Assembly (NCBI GenBank): GCA_964017045.1
Contig: OZ024795.1
Span: 50,826,850 to 50,890,849 of the forward strand
DNA length: 64,000 nt
Direction of reading: 5' to 3'
Source of the DNA: Omphiscola glabra
Lineage: Eukaryota > Mollusca > Gastropoda > Lymnaeidae
The position numbers and the translations under genes were made by a program. The notes below the pieces were generated by a model. That model had not been told where the DNA came from. It made no database searches and saw only the letters and a program-made list of their open reading frames with translations. Positions 1-11,657 of the stretch are shown in pieces; positions within the stretch are counted from its first letter, which is position 1, and the number at the start of each line of letters is the position of its first letter.

Positions 1-682
1 GTAGCTTGTAGTAAGTTGTAGGTCTATAATATTAGCTCTTTGATATTCACAGGTTAAACTTGTTTGATATTTGAGATGATGACCCACCAGTTCCCACTCC
101 TAAGTTTCTCCCAGTCAGAAATCCAGGCTTACATCTGAGGGAAGAAATGTCAGCGTGGTTACAGTGAGCCAGTTTCTTCATCCTAAAAGTTTTTCAAGAT
201 ATTTTTCACACTGGATTTGTTGAAACATTTGTAAAATACACCAGCTATCTAAACCTTCCATCAACAGAGGTTGGTCGATGTTTCAACAGATGAATTTTAC
301 AAATTTCTAGGAACACTCATGTGCATGGCAACTGTAACGGTACAGGTCCAGGGGTACAAATATACTCGTCAACTTCAACAATCTTTTATTACAACAATGA
401 ATTTTGGGCTAATGCTGTATTCCCAAAAACAAATTTATTCAAATTATGACATTCTTTAAAGTTTCTAATATTGAAACAGACAATAAGGACAAAATGTGCA
501 AAGGGAATTTTTGTTGTCAAACTTTATTAACTTTAAAATAAAAGGGTAAGAAAAAAAACAAAGAAATGTGATTTGTGGTGTATAGGAGCAAATGCTCAGT
601 GAATAGAAAATAAAATAGTCTCACTTACTGCTAATAATATAACAGTAAATTAATTTTCTATAGGGATCAGAACCAAAACTGA
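1..682. other. AT-rich intergenic or intronic sequence, no gene recognised
   Basis: No convincing exon, RNA gene or transposon is visible. Short open frames occur, for example a 62-codon frame at 271-459 on the plus strand, but it has no recognisable motif and no flanking splice signals. Confidence 0.5.
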
Positions 683-1010
683 TGACGTATTTTCTCCATA
701 TCCGTAAATTTGATCGAAAGAAATTTCGACGGAAAATTGATTGACGGAAATTTGATCGAATGGAAGCATAGTTGAATATTTTTTTTAGTTCACATGTTAA
801 AATTTTGCTTCAAATTTCTTTTTGAACGCATTATTTTGTTTTACTTTATAGTACAGTGCGTTCAAAAAGAAATTTGACAAAAATTTTAACGTGTGAACTG
901 AAAAAAAGATTTGACAAAATTTCTGATCTATCGAATTTCCATCGATCAATTTTCTGTCAACGAAAATTCGTTCGATCAAATTTCCGGTAACCATTTTCTC
1001 ACCTGAGGGC
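683..1010. mobile_element. Foldback / MITE-like element with long inverted arms
   Basis: The left arm (about 700-826) and right arm (about 865-1005) are imperfect inverted copies of each other. The innermost part is the clearest: the region ending at 826 reads TTTCTTTTTGAACGCA and the other arm opens with TGCGTTCAAAAAGAAA at 855. Outer segments share AAATTTGATCGAA and GAAAATTGAT in inverse orientation. The loop is about 30 bp. This is the structure of a non-autonomous foldback DNA transposon. No transposase is encoded, I could not define a clear target-site duplication, and I cannot name the family. Confidence 0.6.
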
Positions 1011-2717
1011 TCCAAAAGCACAAATCTTTTGCTTTTTTAATTGTTTGATATTTTTAATTTTATTCATTTTTTCTGTTTGTTCGCTGATGAAGGCTTCCTG
1101 CGACATGTTCGTCTTTTTGTTGCGTTCCTTTTTTCAGGTTTAACCTTACTGTGTTTTACTAATTTCCTATTGTGCTAAGTTGATTGCAGTCTCTCCCCTT
1201 ATTACCCTATAAAAATTGAAGAGGTATTCGGTTCTACATTTTATTTGGTCATCTTTATCATGTTCATTGTGTTACATATTCATCGTGCTACATGTTCATT
1301 CTGTTTAACCCACTATCTATGAACAATGCATAGACAGCTGTGTCCCTAGGTTGACTGTACCCAGAGCCTCATACTTCTTAAGCTGACCATGCATCATAAC
1401 AAACCAAAATTAGAGTACAAACACATGATATTGTTCAAAGTCATAATTGCAGTGTGGGATTTACTTTAAGATTAAATGAAACCATGTCTTTTGGGGTAAA
1501 AGATCCCAAGGAGCAGCATAAAATCAAATCTTTGAAATTATAATGAGTATATTATAGAGATTTATTGAACTAAGACTAATAAAAATTTTTTAGTTACAAT
1601 TATATGTAAAAAATGACAATGGGTGCATTAAATGATAATTTCAGAAAATGGCAGCTTCTCCTGGGCACTAACTTCTTGAAGTCATTTCTCATGTACTTTT
1701 TTTCCCACTCATAATGCATTTTAACTGAATGTTTTGGCCCCTGTGGAAGGCTGAAGCAAACTATTTGTTGCTTTAATGCAGGCCTTCTCACTGTCACATT
1801 AAGCTTGTGCCATGTCATGCCATGTCATTCTGTGTCATCAAAGTAAAACATCTGTCAAATTGCTGTAGTTAAGGCTTGCTTTTTTTAATACGTTGCTCCT
1901 TTTGTTCCACCCAATATTTCTACTTAACTGGTTCAGAATAAAAGACATGACTTAAATACACTGAATTTATAGTTCCACTGTCTCATAATAATTAGTAGTA
2001 ATTGATGGTCAAATAAAATTATGCCTTGCGCCTTTTAATCTTTAAAATGTCTTTATTTTCGTTACGCTTGACCAAAAATGCCGCCCACCTCTATATAGAC
2101 AAAATAGTGCTGCTAGGGGTAAACCCCCCCCCCAATGCCATTGAATGTATAGCTTTCACTTTCAATGGAAAGACATTGTTCTCTTTTAATTCTACTTTAC
2201 AGTACAATAATCTTCAACAGTACTCGTTAGATAGAGAGAGACAACATAATGGTGAGAAATGAAATCAAGAAGATTGAGGCATGTGATATGGTATTCTGGG
2301 ATGGCTTGGCTTAGCAAGCAAGAAATGTGTATTAAAAAGTATATTTATCAATTATTTTTGTTACAAATTCCCACTCACGCATGACAACAAGTAAAACTTT
2401 ATCATTACATATTCAAAGCAGATTAATATGATATTGATTGTAGAATTTATATCATTTTATACAATACACTCAAAAGTAAAATTTTGGTCAAGAAATTTTT
2501 TCATAAAATATTTTGTTATTGACCTACTTTAAAAACAACACATCTACACAAACCTCCAGAGCCCATCATCAGCATAGACCTTAAAATAGACAGTTTTATT
2601 TCAACAAGTTTGTTGTGTGTCACAAGCTGTTTATGACTTGATCACTTGTATGAAGATTTCACAAAATATTTAATGATGCCAGTCTACAGCCCTCATCATT
2701 GTCGGTTTATCTGGCAG
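1011..2717. other. Noncoding AT-rich stretch
   Basis: No exon with both splice sites and a recognisable product was found. A 72-codon minus-strand frame at 1600-1818 contains no stop but has no family motif that I recognise. If the plus-strand exon at 2718 is real, this is intron sequence. Confidence 0.4.
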
Positions 2718-2870
2718 GTCCAAAACAAGACTAAACTTTCACTGGAGAGATTAAAGATGGCGGAGAGCAGCTTCCTCGTGTTGGAGAATGAAGAGCAACG
2801 ACAGCTCTATGATGAGAAATGTCTTGATGAGACAGCCAATCAGGTGGTCCAGGCCTTGTTGGCTCACAAG
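2718..2870 (+). CDS. Candidate internal exon of an unidentified plus-strand gene
   Basis: This 153-nt stretch is open in frame 1 (51 codons). It is preceded by CTGGCAG and followed by AAG|GTACCT, so it has both splice signals. The translated segment is rich in charged and helical residues, with the core SFLVLENEEQRQLYDEKCLD followed by ETANQVVQALLAHK. It looks like real coding sequence from an alpha-helical protein, but I do not recognise the family. Length and phase (0/0) let it join the candidate terminal exon at 4438. The exon lies about 22 kb beyond the RET stop codon on the opposite strand, so it belongs to another gene. Other exons of that gene must lie to the left of the window or were missed. 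Confidence 0.5.
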
Positions 2871-3131
2871 GTACCTATCTTTATAGGGGTTTCTTTACCT
2901 CATGTGTAGCTCTACTTGTCGGTTTAATACATTTAATAAAATATATAATCTATTTATCGTTTATAATTTCAATATATTATTGTTCATTAAATATTATTTT
3001 ATTTTAATTTCAATTTTTCATTTAACAGATATAAAATGTAATAAATAATGTACTTTTTCTATTCAAGATATTAAAAAATTATTGACATTTCATGACTGAG
3101 GTTAAAAAGAAATTGAATTAACCCATTCTTG

Positions 3132-3505
3132 CCTAATATTGATTGATTGATTGGATACTTCTATAGCGCTGGTATCCATGCTACTTTAGCATGCTTACTG
3201 CGCTCAGGTGTCATCAAATCTATTAAACAAATACGTCTTTAAATTTTTCCTAAATAATTTTCTGTCCTTGTCAGTACTCCTCAAAGATGGAGGTAAAATA
3301 TTCCATAACTTTGGCGCTACCGCTTCAAAAGAGCGCACTCCGTACAACTTTTTTCTGTGTTCATCCACACTGGGAATTTTCAGTAAGGACTGAGTTGATT
3401 GAGGACCGCAGGTTCTTTAAGGTTACATGTTTATAAAGCAGTTCTTTCAGATATTCCGGTGCATAAGAAATGAGGCATACAATCAATTTTAAAATGTAAA
3501 TGTTA
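3132..3505 (-). mobile_element. CR1/L2-type LINE, 3' end of ORF2 with (TCAA)n tail
   Basis: On the minus strand the stretch reads as the C-terminus of a non-LTR retrotransposon ORF2. It has APEYLKELLYKH, then (after a one-base frameshift) the typical YGVRSFEAVAPKLWNILPPS block, a charged FRKNLKTYLF segment and a stop near 3208. A short 3' UTR follows and ends at 3139 in repeated TCAA, the kind of microsatellite tail used by CR1/L2 elements. It is 5'-truncated and frameshifted, so it is dead. It lies in the presumed intron between the plus-strand exons at 2718 and 4438. Confidence 0.85.
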
Positions 3506-3721
3506 TCTTAAAACTTAAAAAAAAAGGAAAAAAAGAAACATCCATGAAGCAATGTCATTGTTAAATTTTTATTAAATATAAAACATCATGAATTGTAATA
3601 CTCACAATAACAAAATAAGGTTACTGGTCTGAGGAAAATAACCTTTTAATCACAATATCTAAAGTTGACTATCCACATATGGAACATAAATTTGCACGCT
3701 GTCTGATGCGCCTTTGGGGAA

Positions 3722-3957
3722 TTTGATTTGTCAAGCTGTTGAATGAGATTTACACACGTACTTTAGCTTCTTCTTTGCATATTATTACATGGAGAGGTTT
3801 GATTTGTCAAGCTATTGAATGAGATTTACACACGTACTTTAGCTTCTTCTTTGCATATTATTACATGGAGAGGTTTGATTTGTCAAGCTATTGAATGAGA
3901 TTTACACACGTACTTTAGCTTCTTCTTTGCATATTATTATATGGAGAGGTTTGATTT
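3722..3957. repeat. Minisatellite, 76-bp unit, 3 copies
   Basis: The motif TTTGATTTGTCAAGCT recurs at 3722, 3798, 3874 and partly at 3950, giving a constant 76-bp period. The copies differ at only one or two positions, which suggests recent duplication. Confidence 0.9.
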
Positions 3958-4437
3958 GGCTTTTTATCTTTCTTGATTGAGTTTGACACATTTAGAAAGT
4001 TTGTAAAAATTAATTGGTAAATTTTTGGGACATTTTAAAACTTATTTAAAATTATGATTTGTTGTTTATTTATGAAGATTTTGTCCAATGAACATTTTAC
4101 ATTTCTGATACTTGATTTGAGAGCTTTGTTGCATGAACATTTTTGTAACTAAAAAAAGAAGCAAAGAAGAAGTCAATGACCTATTTGGCTAAATCATGAA
4201 CACAACTTTATGGGGAAACTCTTATCTATTTGGCCTTATGATTAACTCAAATTTATTTCATTAAACAACTTAATGGGACAAACTAAGAAATCATTTCTTT
4301 TGAAAATTATTTTGGAGGAAGCACTTTACCCTAACTGCCAATGAACACAACCAAATATTTTAACATCTTTTCAAATATATAAATTCTTGTCAAAAATATG
4401 TTTTTTCAGTATAATCTTTTTCTTTTCTTCTAATAGT

Positions 4438-4500
4438 CAATACAAGAAGAAGCTATGCTTACAAGTCAAGGCTACTTGTGTAGATTGCTTACATATTTGT
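4438..4500 (+). CDS. Candidate terminal exon of the same unidentified plus-strand gene
   Basis: A strong pyrimidine tract (TCTTTTTCTTTTCTTCTAATAG) ends at 4437. It is followed by 21 codons (SIQEEAMLTSQGYLCRLLTY and a leucine) and a TAG stop at 4498-4500. In phase 0 this continues the 2718-2870 exon. An AATAAA lies about 100 nt downstream. Acceptor, frame, stop and poly(A) signal agree with each other, but I do not recognise the protein, so the call rests on signals only. Confidence 0.45.
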
Positions 4501-4602
4501 AGTGGACTCTGGTCTGAAATTGAATCTTGTCTGAAGTGGATCTAATCTTGATTATGGACAAGAAAGTACATGTTAGTTCATCTCAAATTTTTAACATATT
4601 TA

Positions 4603-4608
4603 AATAAA
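4603..4608 (+). terminator. Candidate poly(A) signal of the plus-strand gene
   Basis: AATAAA lies about 103 nt after the TAG of the candidate terminal exon, within AT-rich sequence. The hexamer is common by chance here, so its value comes from its position. Confidence 0.35.
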
Positions 4609-5209
4609 AACTGTTGCATATATTTATGCTGTTTTTATAAAACTTTATTAATATCCTGAAATTTGAATTGCTTTTAAATTGTTTTCTAAATTGAACTTTA
4701 GAATAAACTTTAAGCAACAATAGCTACCCAATCTGAATAAGCCAGCACCAGCCACTGTTAAATCCAAATCTATTGTTAGCTACAGCAACAGGTCAACCAG
4801 CACCATTGTTATTAAGAGATAAAACAACACACCAGCTGCTGTTAGCTCCAATTTTTAAAATAATTTGAAAACTTTCAGGAATATAAATCTTTATTTACAA
4901 TAAAGTATTAACTCTTTAAAAAAAAATATAAAAGATTTATGTCTAAAAATAGAATATGAAAAGTTAATTCAACATTAATGCTCTATCCACGTTGTTTTCA
5001 TGGAGGCTTCAATTTCAATCTAAAATTATTCACCCTTTAACTTTTTCCGTGCTGCATTTAGAATTCTATAATAGTAAATTAAATGAACAAAATTAAATTA
5101 TGAACAGGCTGAACACATGTTACTGTATTGCATACTCTCTGAACTAAAATGTATTTTTTTTTAAACCTACAGAATGTCTCAATCACAAAGACCAGGTACA
5201 TTTGAGATC
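4609..5209. other. Intergenic AT-rich stretch
   Basis: A short run near 4735-4860 repeats words such as CCAGC and GTTAGCTACAG. I see no gene or transposon. Confidence 0.4.
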
Positions 5210-8008
5210 CTCACTGAGGTCTGAGGGACTATGTACATCTTGGAGTCAAGATTAGGAGCTCATTGAGGTCTGAGGGACTATGTACATCTTGGAGTCAAGA
5301 TTAGGAGCTCATTGAGGTCTCAGGGACTATGTACATCTTGGAGTCAAGATTAGGAGCTCATTGAGGTCTCAGGGACTATGTACATCTTGGAGTCAAGATT
5401 AGGAGCTCATTGAGGTCTCAGGGACTATGTACATCTTGGAGTCAAGATTAGGAGCTCATTGAGGTCTCAGGGACTATGTACATCTTGGAGTCAAGATTAG
5501 GAGCTCATTGAGGTCTCAGGGACTATGTACATCTTGGAGTCAAGATTAGGAGCTCATTGAGGTCTCAGGGACTATGTACATCTTGGAGTCAAGATTAGGA
5601 GCTCATTGAGGTCTCAGGGACTATGTACATCTTGGAGTCAAGATTAGGAGCTCATTGAGGTCTCAGGGACTATGTACATCTTGGAGTCAAGATTAGGAGC
5701 TCACTGAGGTCTCAGGGACTATGTACATCTTGGAGTCAAGATTAGGAGCTCATTGAGGTCTCAGGGACTATGTACATCTTGGAGTCAAGATTAGGAGCTC
5801 ATTGAGGTCTCAGGGACTATGTACATCTTGGAGTCAAGATTAGGAGCTCATTGAGGTCTCAGGGACTATGTACATCTTGGAGTCAAGATTAGGAGCTCAT
5901 TGAGGTCTCAGGGACTATGTACATCTTGGAGTCAAGATTAGGAGCTCATTGAGGTCTCAGGGACTATGTACATCTTGGAGTCAAGATTAGGAGCTCACTG
6001 AGGTCTGAGGGACTATGTACATCTTGGAGTCAAGATTAGGAGCTCATTGAGGTCTCAGGGACTATGTACATCTTGGAGTCAAGATTAGGAGCTCATTGAG
6101 GTCTCAGGGACTATGTACATCTTGGAGTCAAGATTAGGAGCTCATTGAGGTCTCAGGGACTATGTACATCTTGGAGTCAAGATTAGGAGCTCATTGAGGT
6201 CTCAGGGACTATGTACATCTTGGAGTCAAGATTAGGAGCTCATTGAGGTCTCAGGGACTATGTACATCTTGGAGTCAAGATTAGGAGCTCATTGAGGTCT
6301 CAGGGACTATGTACATCTTGGAGTCAAGATTAGGAGCTCATTGAGGTCTCAGGGACTATGTACATCTTGGAGTCAAGATTAGGAGCTCATTGAGGTCTCA
6401 GGGACTATGTACATCTTGGAGTCAAGATTAGGAGCTCATTGAGGTCTCAGGGACTATGTACATCTTGGAGTCAAGATTAGGAGCTCATTGAGGTCTCAGG
6501 GACTATGTACATCTTGGAGTCAAGATTAGGAGCTCATTGAGGTCTCAGGGACTATGTACATCTTGGAGTCAAGATTAGGAGCTCATTGAGGTCTCAGGGA
6601 CTATGTACATCTTGGAGTCAAGATTAGGAGCTCATTGAGGTCTCAGGGACTATGTACATCTTGGAGTCAAGATTAGGAGCTCATTGAGGTCTCAGGGACT
6701 ATGTACATCTTGGAGTCAAGATTAGGAGCTCATTGAGGTCTCAGGGACTATGTACATCTTGGAGTCAAGATTAGGAGCTCATTGAGGTCTCAGGGACTAT
6801 GTACATCTTGGAGTCAAGATTAGGAGCTCATTGAGGTCTCAGGGACTATGTACATCTTGGAGTCAAGATTAGGAGCTCATTGAGGTCTCAGGGACTATGT
6901 ACATCTTGGAGTCAAGATTAGGAGCTCATTGAGGTCTCAGGGACTATGTACATCTTGGAGTCAAGATTAGGAGCTCATTGAGGTCTCAGGGACTATGTAC
7001 ATCTTGGAGTCAAGATTAGGAGCTCATTGAGGTCTCAGGGACTATGTACATCTTGGAGTCAAGATTAGGAGCTCATTGAGGTCTCAGGGACTATGTACAT
7101 CTTGGAGTCAAGATTAGGAGCTCATTGAGGTCTCAGGGACTATGTACATCTTGGAGTCAAGATTAGGAGCTCATTGAGGTCTCAGGGACTATGTACATCT
7201 TGGAGTCAAGATTAGGAGCTCATTGAGGTCTCAGGGACTATGTACATCTTGGAGTCAAGATTAGGAGCTCATTGAGGTCTCAGGGACTATGTACATCTTG
7301 GAGTCAAGATTAGGAGCTCATTGAGGTCTCAGGGACTATGTACATCTTGGAGTCAAGATTAGGAGCTCACTGAGGTCTGAGGGACTATGTACATCTTGGA
7401 GTCAAGATTAGGAGCTCATTGAGGTCTCAGGGACTATGTACATCTTGGAGTCAAGATTAGGAGCTCATTGAGGTCTCAGGGACTATGTACATCTTGGAGT
7501 CAAGATTAGGAGCTCATTGAGGTCTCAGGGACTATGTACATCTTGGAGTCAAGATTAGGAGCTCATTGAGGTCTCAGGGACTATGTACATCTTGGAGTCA
7601 AGATTAGGAGCTCATTGAGGTCTCAGGGACTATGTACATCTTGGAGTCAAGATTAGGAGCTCATTGAGGTCTCAGGGACTATGTACATCTTGGAGTCAAG
7701 ATTAGGAGCTCATTGAGGTCTCAGGGACTATGTACATCTTGGAGTCAAGATTAGGAGCTCATTGAGGTCTCAGGGACTATGTACATCTTGGAGTCAAGAT
7801 TAGGAGCTCACTGAGGTCTGAGGGACTATGTACATCTTGGAGTCAAGATTAGGAGCTCATTGAGGTCTCAGGGACTATGTACATCTTGGAGTCAAGATTA
7901 GGAGCTCATTGAGGTCTCAGGGACTATGTACATCTTGGAGTCAAGATTAGGAGCTCATTGAGGTCTCAGGGACTATGTACATCTTGGAGTCAAGATTAGG
8001 AGCTCATT
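5210..8008. repeat. Large minisatellite, 49-bp unit, about 57 copies
   Basis: A 49-bp unit (GGAGTCAAGATTAGGAGCTC, then about 29 more bases ending GTACATCTT) repeats with almost no variation for 2.8 kb. Rare variant units carry CACTGAGGTCTGAG instead of CATTGAGGTCTCAG, for example near 5997, 7368 and 7809; the last two are nine units apart. The near identity points to recent expansion or gene-conversion homogenisation. All frames contain stops. Confidence 0.97.
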
Positions 8009-8078
8009 AAAACCAAATAGTTGCATTCATTACATTTGGCTGTGATATATATATTTAAGTATGATTATTGCACCAATT

Positions 8079-8194
8079 CAGTGGTTCTCAACTGAAGACC
8101 AGAAATTATAGTGATTTTAAAAAAAATGTGAAAAATGAATGTGGGCTGCAACAAACTTTGCATGGGGTCGCTGCGATAAAAAGGTTGAGAACTG
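8079..8194. mobile_element. Degraded SPIN-like hAT element
   Basis: It opens with CAGTGGTTCTCAAC and closes with AAGGTTGAGAACTG, the inverted termini typical of SPIN-type hAT elements, with GGGGTCGC inside. The interior differs from the better copies at 53521 and 60273, and no clear 8-bp target duplication is visible, so this is an old or rearranged copy. Confidence 0.6.
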
Positions 8195-8469
8195 CCACAT
8201 TAATAATAAACGTATGAAATGTTATAAAAATTGTAATCTTTATATGCATGTCACATTTCATAGCTGCAATCTGTACAATCTCTCCCCTCTGCTATTCTGA
8301 TAAGGTGGCTTTGAATGAATTGACGGACAATCTTTTACTGGTCAAGGTATGCTATTATGGTCCACTGACTGTTTTTTAGATGGGCCATACAGGGTACAGG
8401 GTCATGTTTCTTTGCCACAGTTACCTCTCTTTTATAGTGTACCAGCTCTTTTTGGGTCTTCCTTAGATT

Positions 8470-8995
8470 TGTGTTCCATGTTCTGTCCATCTTAGCGCTG
8501 TCCTGGGATGTGTTCCACGTTCTGTCCATCTTAGTGCTGTCCTTGGATGTGTTCCATGTTCTGTCCATCTTAGCACTGTCCTGGGATGTGTTCCATGTTC
8601 TTTCCATCTTAGTGCTGTCCTGGGATGTGTTCCATGTTCTGTACATCTTAGCGCTGTCCTGGGATGTGTTCCATGTTATTTCCATCTTAGTGCTGTCCTT
8701 GGATGTGTTCCATGTTCTGTCCATCTTAGTGGTGTCCTGGGATGTGTTCCATGTACTGTCCATCTTAGTGCTGTCCTGGGATGTGTTCCATGTTCTGTCT
8801 ATCTTAGCGCTGTCCTTGGATGTGTTCCATGTTCTGTCCATCTTAGTGGTGTCCTGGGATGTGTTCCATGTACTGTCCATCTTAGTGCTGTCCTGGGATG
8901 TCCTTGGATGTGTTCCATGTTCTGTCCATCTTAGTGGTGTCCTGGGATGTGTTCCATGTACTGTCCATCTTAGTGCTCTCCTGGGATGTGTTCCA
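8470..8995. repeat. Minisatellite, 39-bp unit, about 13 copies
   Basis: The unit is GTGTTCCATGTTCTGTCCAT followed by CTTAGTGCTGTCCTGGGAT. Because 39 is a multiple of three and the unit lacks stops, long open frames appear on both strands; I regard these as artefacts. Units alternate TGG/TTG and GCG/GTG/GCA variants. Confidence 0.93.
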
Positions 8996-9156
8996 TGTTC
9001 TTGTTTGTTGCTCTCGATTGGCATTTCAGTTGGTTGCATTTCTTTGGTTAGATTGTTCTATGGGAGCATATTAGGCATTTTGTCTGGATAAATCTCGCTT
9101 CCATTTTAATGTGATAGTTGCCTTCCAGCATAGAGGATGATCAAGATAGTTTTATT

Positions 9157-9428
9157 GTTACAACTGCCATTTACTGTGTCCTCACTGCCTAGGTACTTTG
9201 TAACATCTTTGAGGGGATGTTGTTGTTACAATTGCCATTTACTGTGTCCTCACTTCCTAGGTACTTTGTAAGATCTTTGAAGGGATGTTGTTGTTACAAT
9301 TGCCATTTACTGTGACCTCACGTCCTAGGTACTTTGTAACATCTTTGAGGGGATGTTGTTGTTACAATTGCCATTTACTGTGACCTCACTTCCTAGGTAC
9401 TTTGTAACATCTTTGAGGGGCTGTTGTT
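9157..9428. repeat. Minisatellite, 68-bp unit, 4 copies
   Basis: GTTACAA(C/T)TGCCATTTACTG recurs every 68 bp, and each copy ends with a TTTGAGGGGATGTTGTT block. A few substitutions separate the copies. Confidence 0.9.
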
Positions 9429-9568
9429 CAGTGAGTCTGCTCTCCACTTGTGTTTGTTTTCCTCATGACCTGTGTTATCCTGGTTGTGAATTTAACTTAA
9501 CACTCGGTTTTTTACATGAAAAAAAAGGATTGAATGTTTTGATTTAAACAAATATTGAAAAAAATTGT

Positions 9569-9825
9569 TAAAGCATGACACAGTTTCCATACTTTTCTTT
9601 TAAAGCATGACACAGTTTCCATACTTTTCTTTTAAAGCATGACACAGTTTCCATACTTTTCTTTTAAAGCATGACACAGTTTTGATACTTTTCTTTTAAA
9701 GCATGACACAGATTCCATACTTTTCTTTTAAAGCATGACACAGTTTCCATACTTTTCTTTTAAAGCATGACACAGTTTCCATACTTTTCTTTTAAAGCAT
9801 GACACAGTTTTGATACTTTTCTATG
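9569..9825. repeat. Minisatellite, 32-bp unit, 8 copies
   Basis: AAGCATGACACAGTTTCCAT plus ACTTTTCTTTTA repeats every 32 bp, with a TTTGATAC variant in the fourth and last copies. Confidence 0.92.
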
Positions 9826-10105
9826 TGTTAAAGATATTTGTGCCTACGTTCATATCAGCATGAGTGAAGACATTGTATTGCAAAATCAAATTTAATTTTA
9901 TGATGTTATATGTGCAGAAAAAATAGATTTTATGATATTGTATGTGCATAAAAAATGCATAGAATGCAAACCCTCTCCTTTTCTCTTGACTACTTACTAT
10001 TCAATACATTTATGTATGTAGGCATTCCTAAGTAGAAAGAGATGTCAAAATATGTATATGATGCAATTGATGTTTAGTTTTGTTCTAGTAGATACATTTT
10101 TGTTA

Positions 10106-10553
10106 GCTCAGATACATGTGGCATGGCTGAGCTCAGATACATGTGGCATGGCTGAGCTCAGATACATGTGGCATGGCTGAGCTCAGATACATGTGGCATG
10201 GCTGAGCTCAGATACATGTGGCATGGCTGAGCTCAGATACATGTGGCATGGCTGAGCTCAGGTACATGTGGCATGGCTGAGCTCAGGTACATGTGGCATG
10301 GCTGAGCTCAGATACATGTGGCATGGCTGAGCTCAGGTACATGTGGCATGGCTGAGCTCAGATACATGTGGCATGGCTGAGCTCAGGTACATGTGGCATG
10401 GCTGAGCTCAGGTACATGTGGCATGGCTGAGCTCAGATACATGTGGCATGGCTGAGCTCAGATACATGTGGCATGGCTGAGCTCAGGTACATGTGGCATG
10501 GCTGAGCTCAGATACATGTGGCATGGCTGAGCTCAGATACATGTGGCATGGCT
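10106..10553. repeat. Minisatellite, 25-bp unit, about 18 copies
   Basis: GCTCAGATACATGTGGCATG plus GCTGA repeats every 25 bp. One purine position alternates A and G between units (CAGATAC or CAGGTAC); the rest is essentially invariant. Confidence 0.95.
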
Positions 10554-10598
10554 GTACCGTAATGTCTGGTTTTGTCCCTAGTCTTCACCAAGTTAACA

Positions 10599-10740
10599 TG
10601 TTTGATTGTATGTGACGGTGTTTGATTGTATGTGACGGTGTTTGATTGTATGTGATGGTGTTTGATTGTATGTGACGGTGTTTGATTGTATGTGACGGTG
10701 TTTGATTGTATGTGACGGTGTTTGATTGTATGTGATTGTA
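10599..10740. repeat. Minisatellite, 20-bp unit, 7 copies
   Basis: TTTGATTGTATGTGACGGTG repeats every 20 bp and decays into TTCATTGTTTGTGATTG at the right edge. Confidence 0.92.
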
Positions 10741-10903
10741 ATTCATTGTTTGTGATTGTATGTGATTTATTCTATTTAACATGTTGGTATGTAACTTGGT
10801 AAGGTGTAATTCTGTACAAATATATTTTTTTATTTCTTTGTACAGCTATGGATTGTGGCCAGGAATGGGGGGGGCAAGCTACTATGCCACATCTGAGTGC
10901 ATG

Positions 10904-11657
10904 CGCACTCTGACTGGCACATGGGCACTCTGACTGTCACATGGGCACTCTGACTGTCACATGGGCACTCTGACTGGCACATGGGCACTCTGACTGTCAC
11001 ATGGGCACTCTGACTGTCACATGGGCACTCTGACTGGCACATGGGCACTCTGACTGGCACATGGGCACTCTGACTGGCACATGTCACATGTGCACTCTGA
11101 CTGGCACATGGGCACTCTGACTGGCACATGTGCACTCTGACTGTCACATGGGCACTCTGACTGTCACATGGGCACTCTGACTGTCACATGGGCACTCTGA
11201 CTGTCACATGGGCACTCTGACTGTCACATGGGCACTCTGACTGTCACATGGGCACTCTGACTGTCACATGTGCACTCTGACTGGCACATGGGCACTCTGA
11301 CTGTCACATGGGCACTCTGACTGGCACATGGGCACTCTGACTGTCACATGGGCACTCTGACTGTCACATGGGCACTCTGACTGTCACATGGGCACTCTGA
11401 CTGTCACATGGGCACTCTGACCGTCACATGGGCACTCTGACTGGCACATGTGCACTCTGACTGTCACATGGGCACTCTGACTGTCACATGGGCACTCTGA
11501 CTGGCACATGGGCACTCTGACTGGCACATGGGCACTCTGACTGGCACATGTCACATGTGCACTCTGACTGGCACATGGGCACTCTGACTGGCACATGTGC
11601 ACTCTGACTGTCACATGGGCACTCTGACTGTCACATGGGCACTCTGACTGGCACATG
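10904..11657. repeat. Minisatellite, 20-bp unit, about 37 copies, with higher-order duplication
   Basis: The unit is GCACTCTGACTGTCACATGG, with variants GGCACATG and TGTGCAC. A unit bearing an extra seven bases (CACATGTCACATG) occurs at 11081 and again at 11548, 467 bp apart (23 units plus the 7-base insert), with the same order of variants around both. A block of the array was therefore duplicated as a whole. Confidence 0.95.

Noticed and set aside
1600..1818. 72-codon minus-strand frame with a mixed composition
   Set aside because: No recognisable motif, no splice or poly(A) context; may be chance or an old transposon remnant.
5210..8008. Possible CRISPR array because of regular repeats
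   Set aside because: Units are head-to-tail with no unique spacers, in an animal genome; it is a satellite.
8335..9091. Overlapping open frames on both strands over the 39-bp array
   Set aside because: Period divisible by three without stops explains both; no coding signals.
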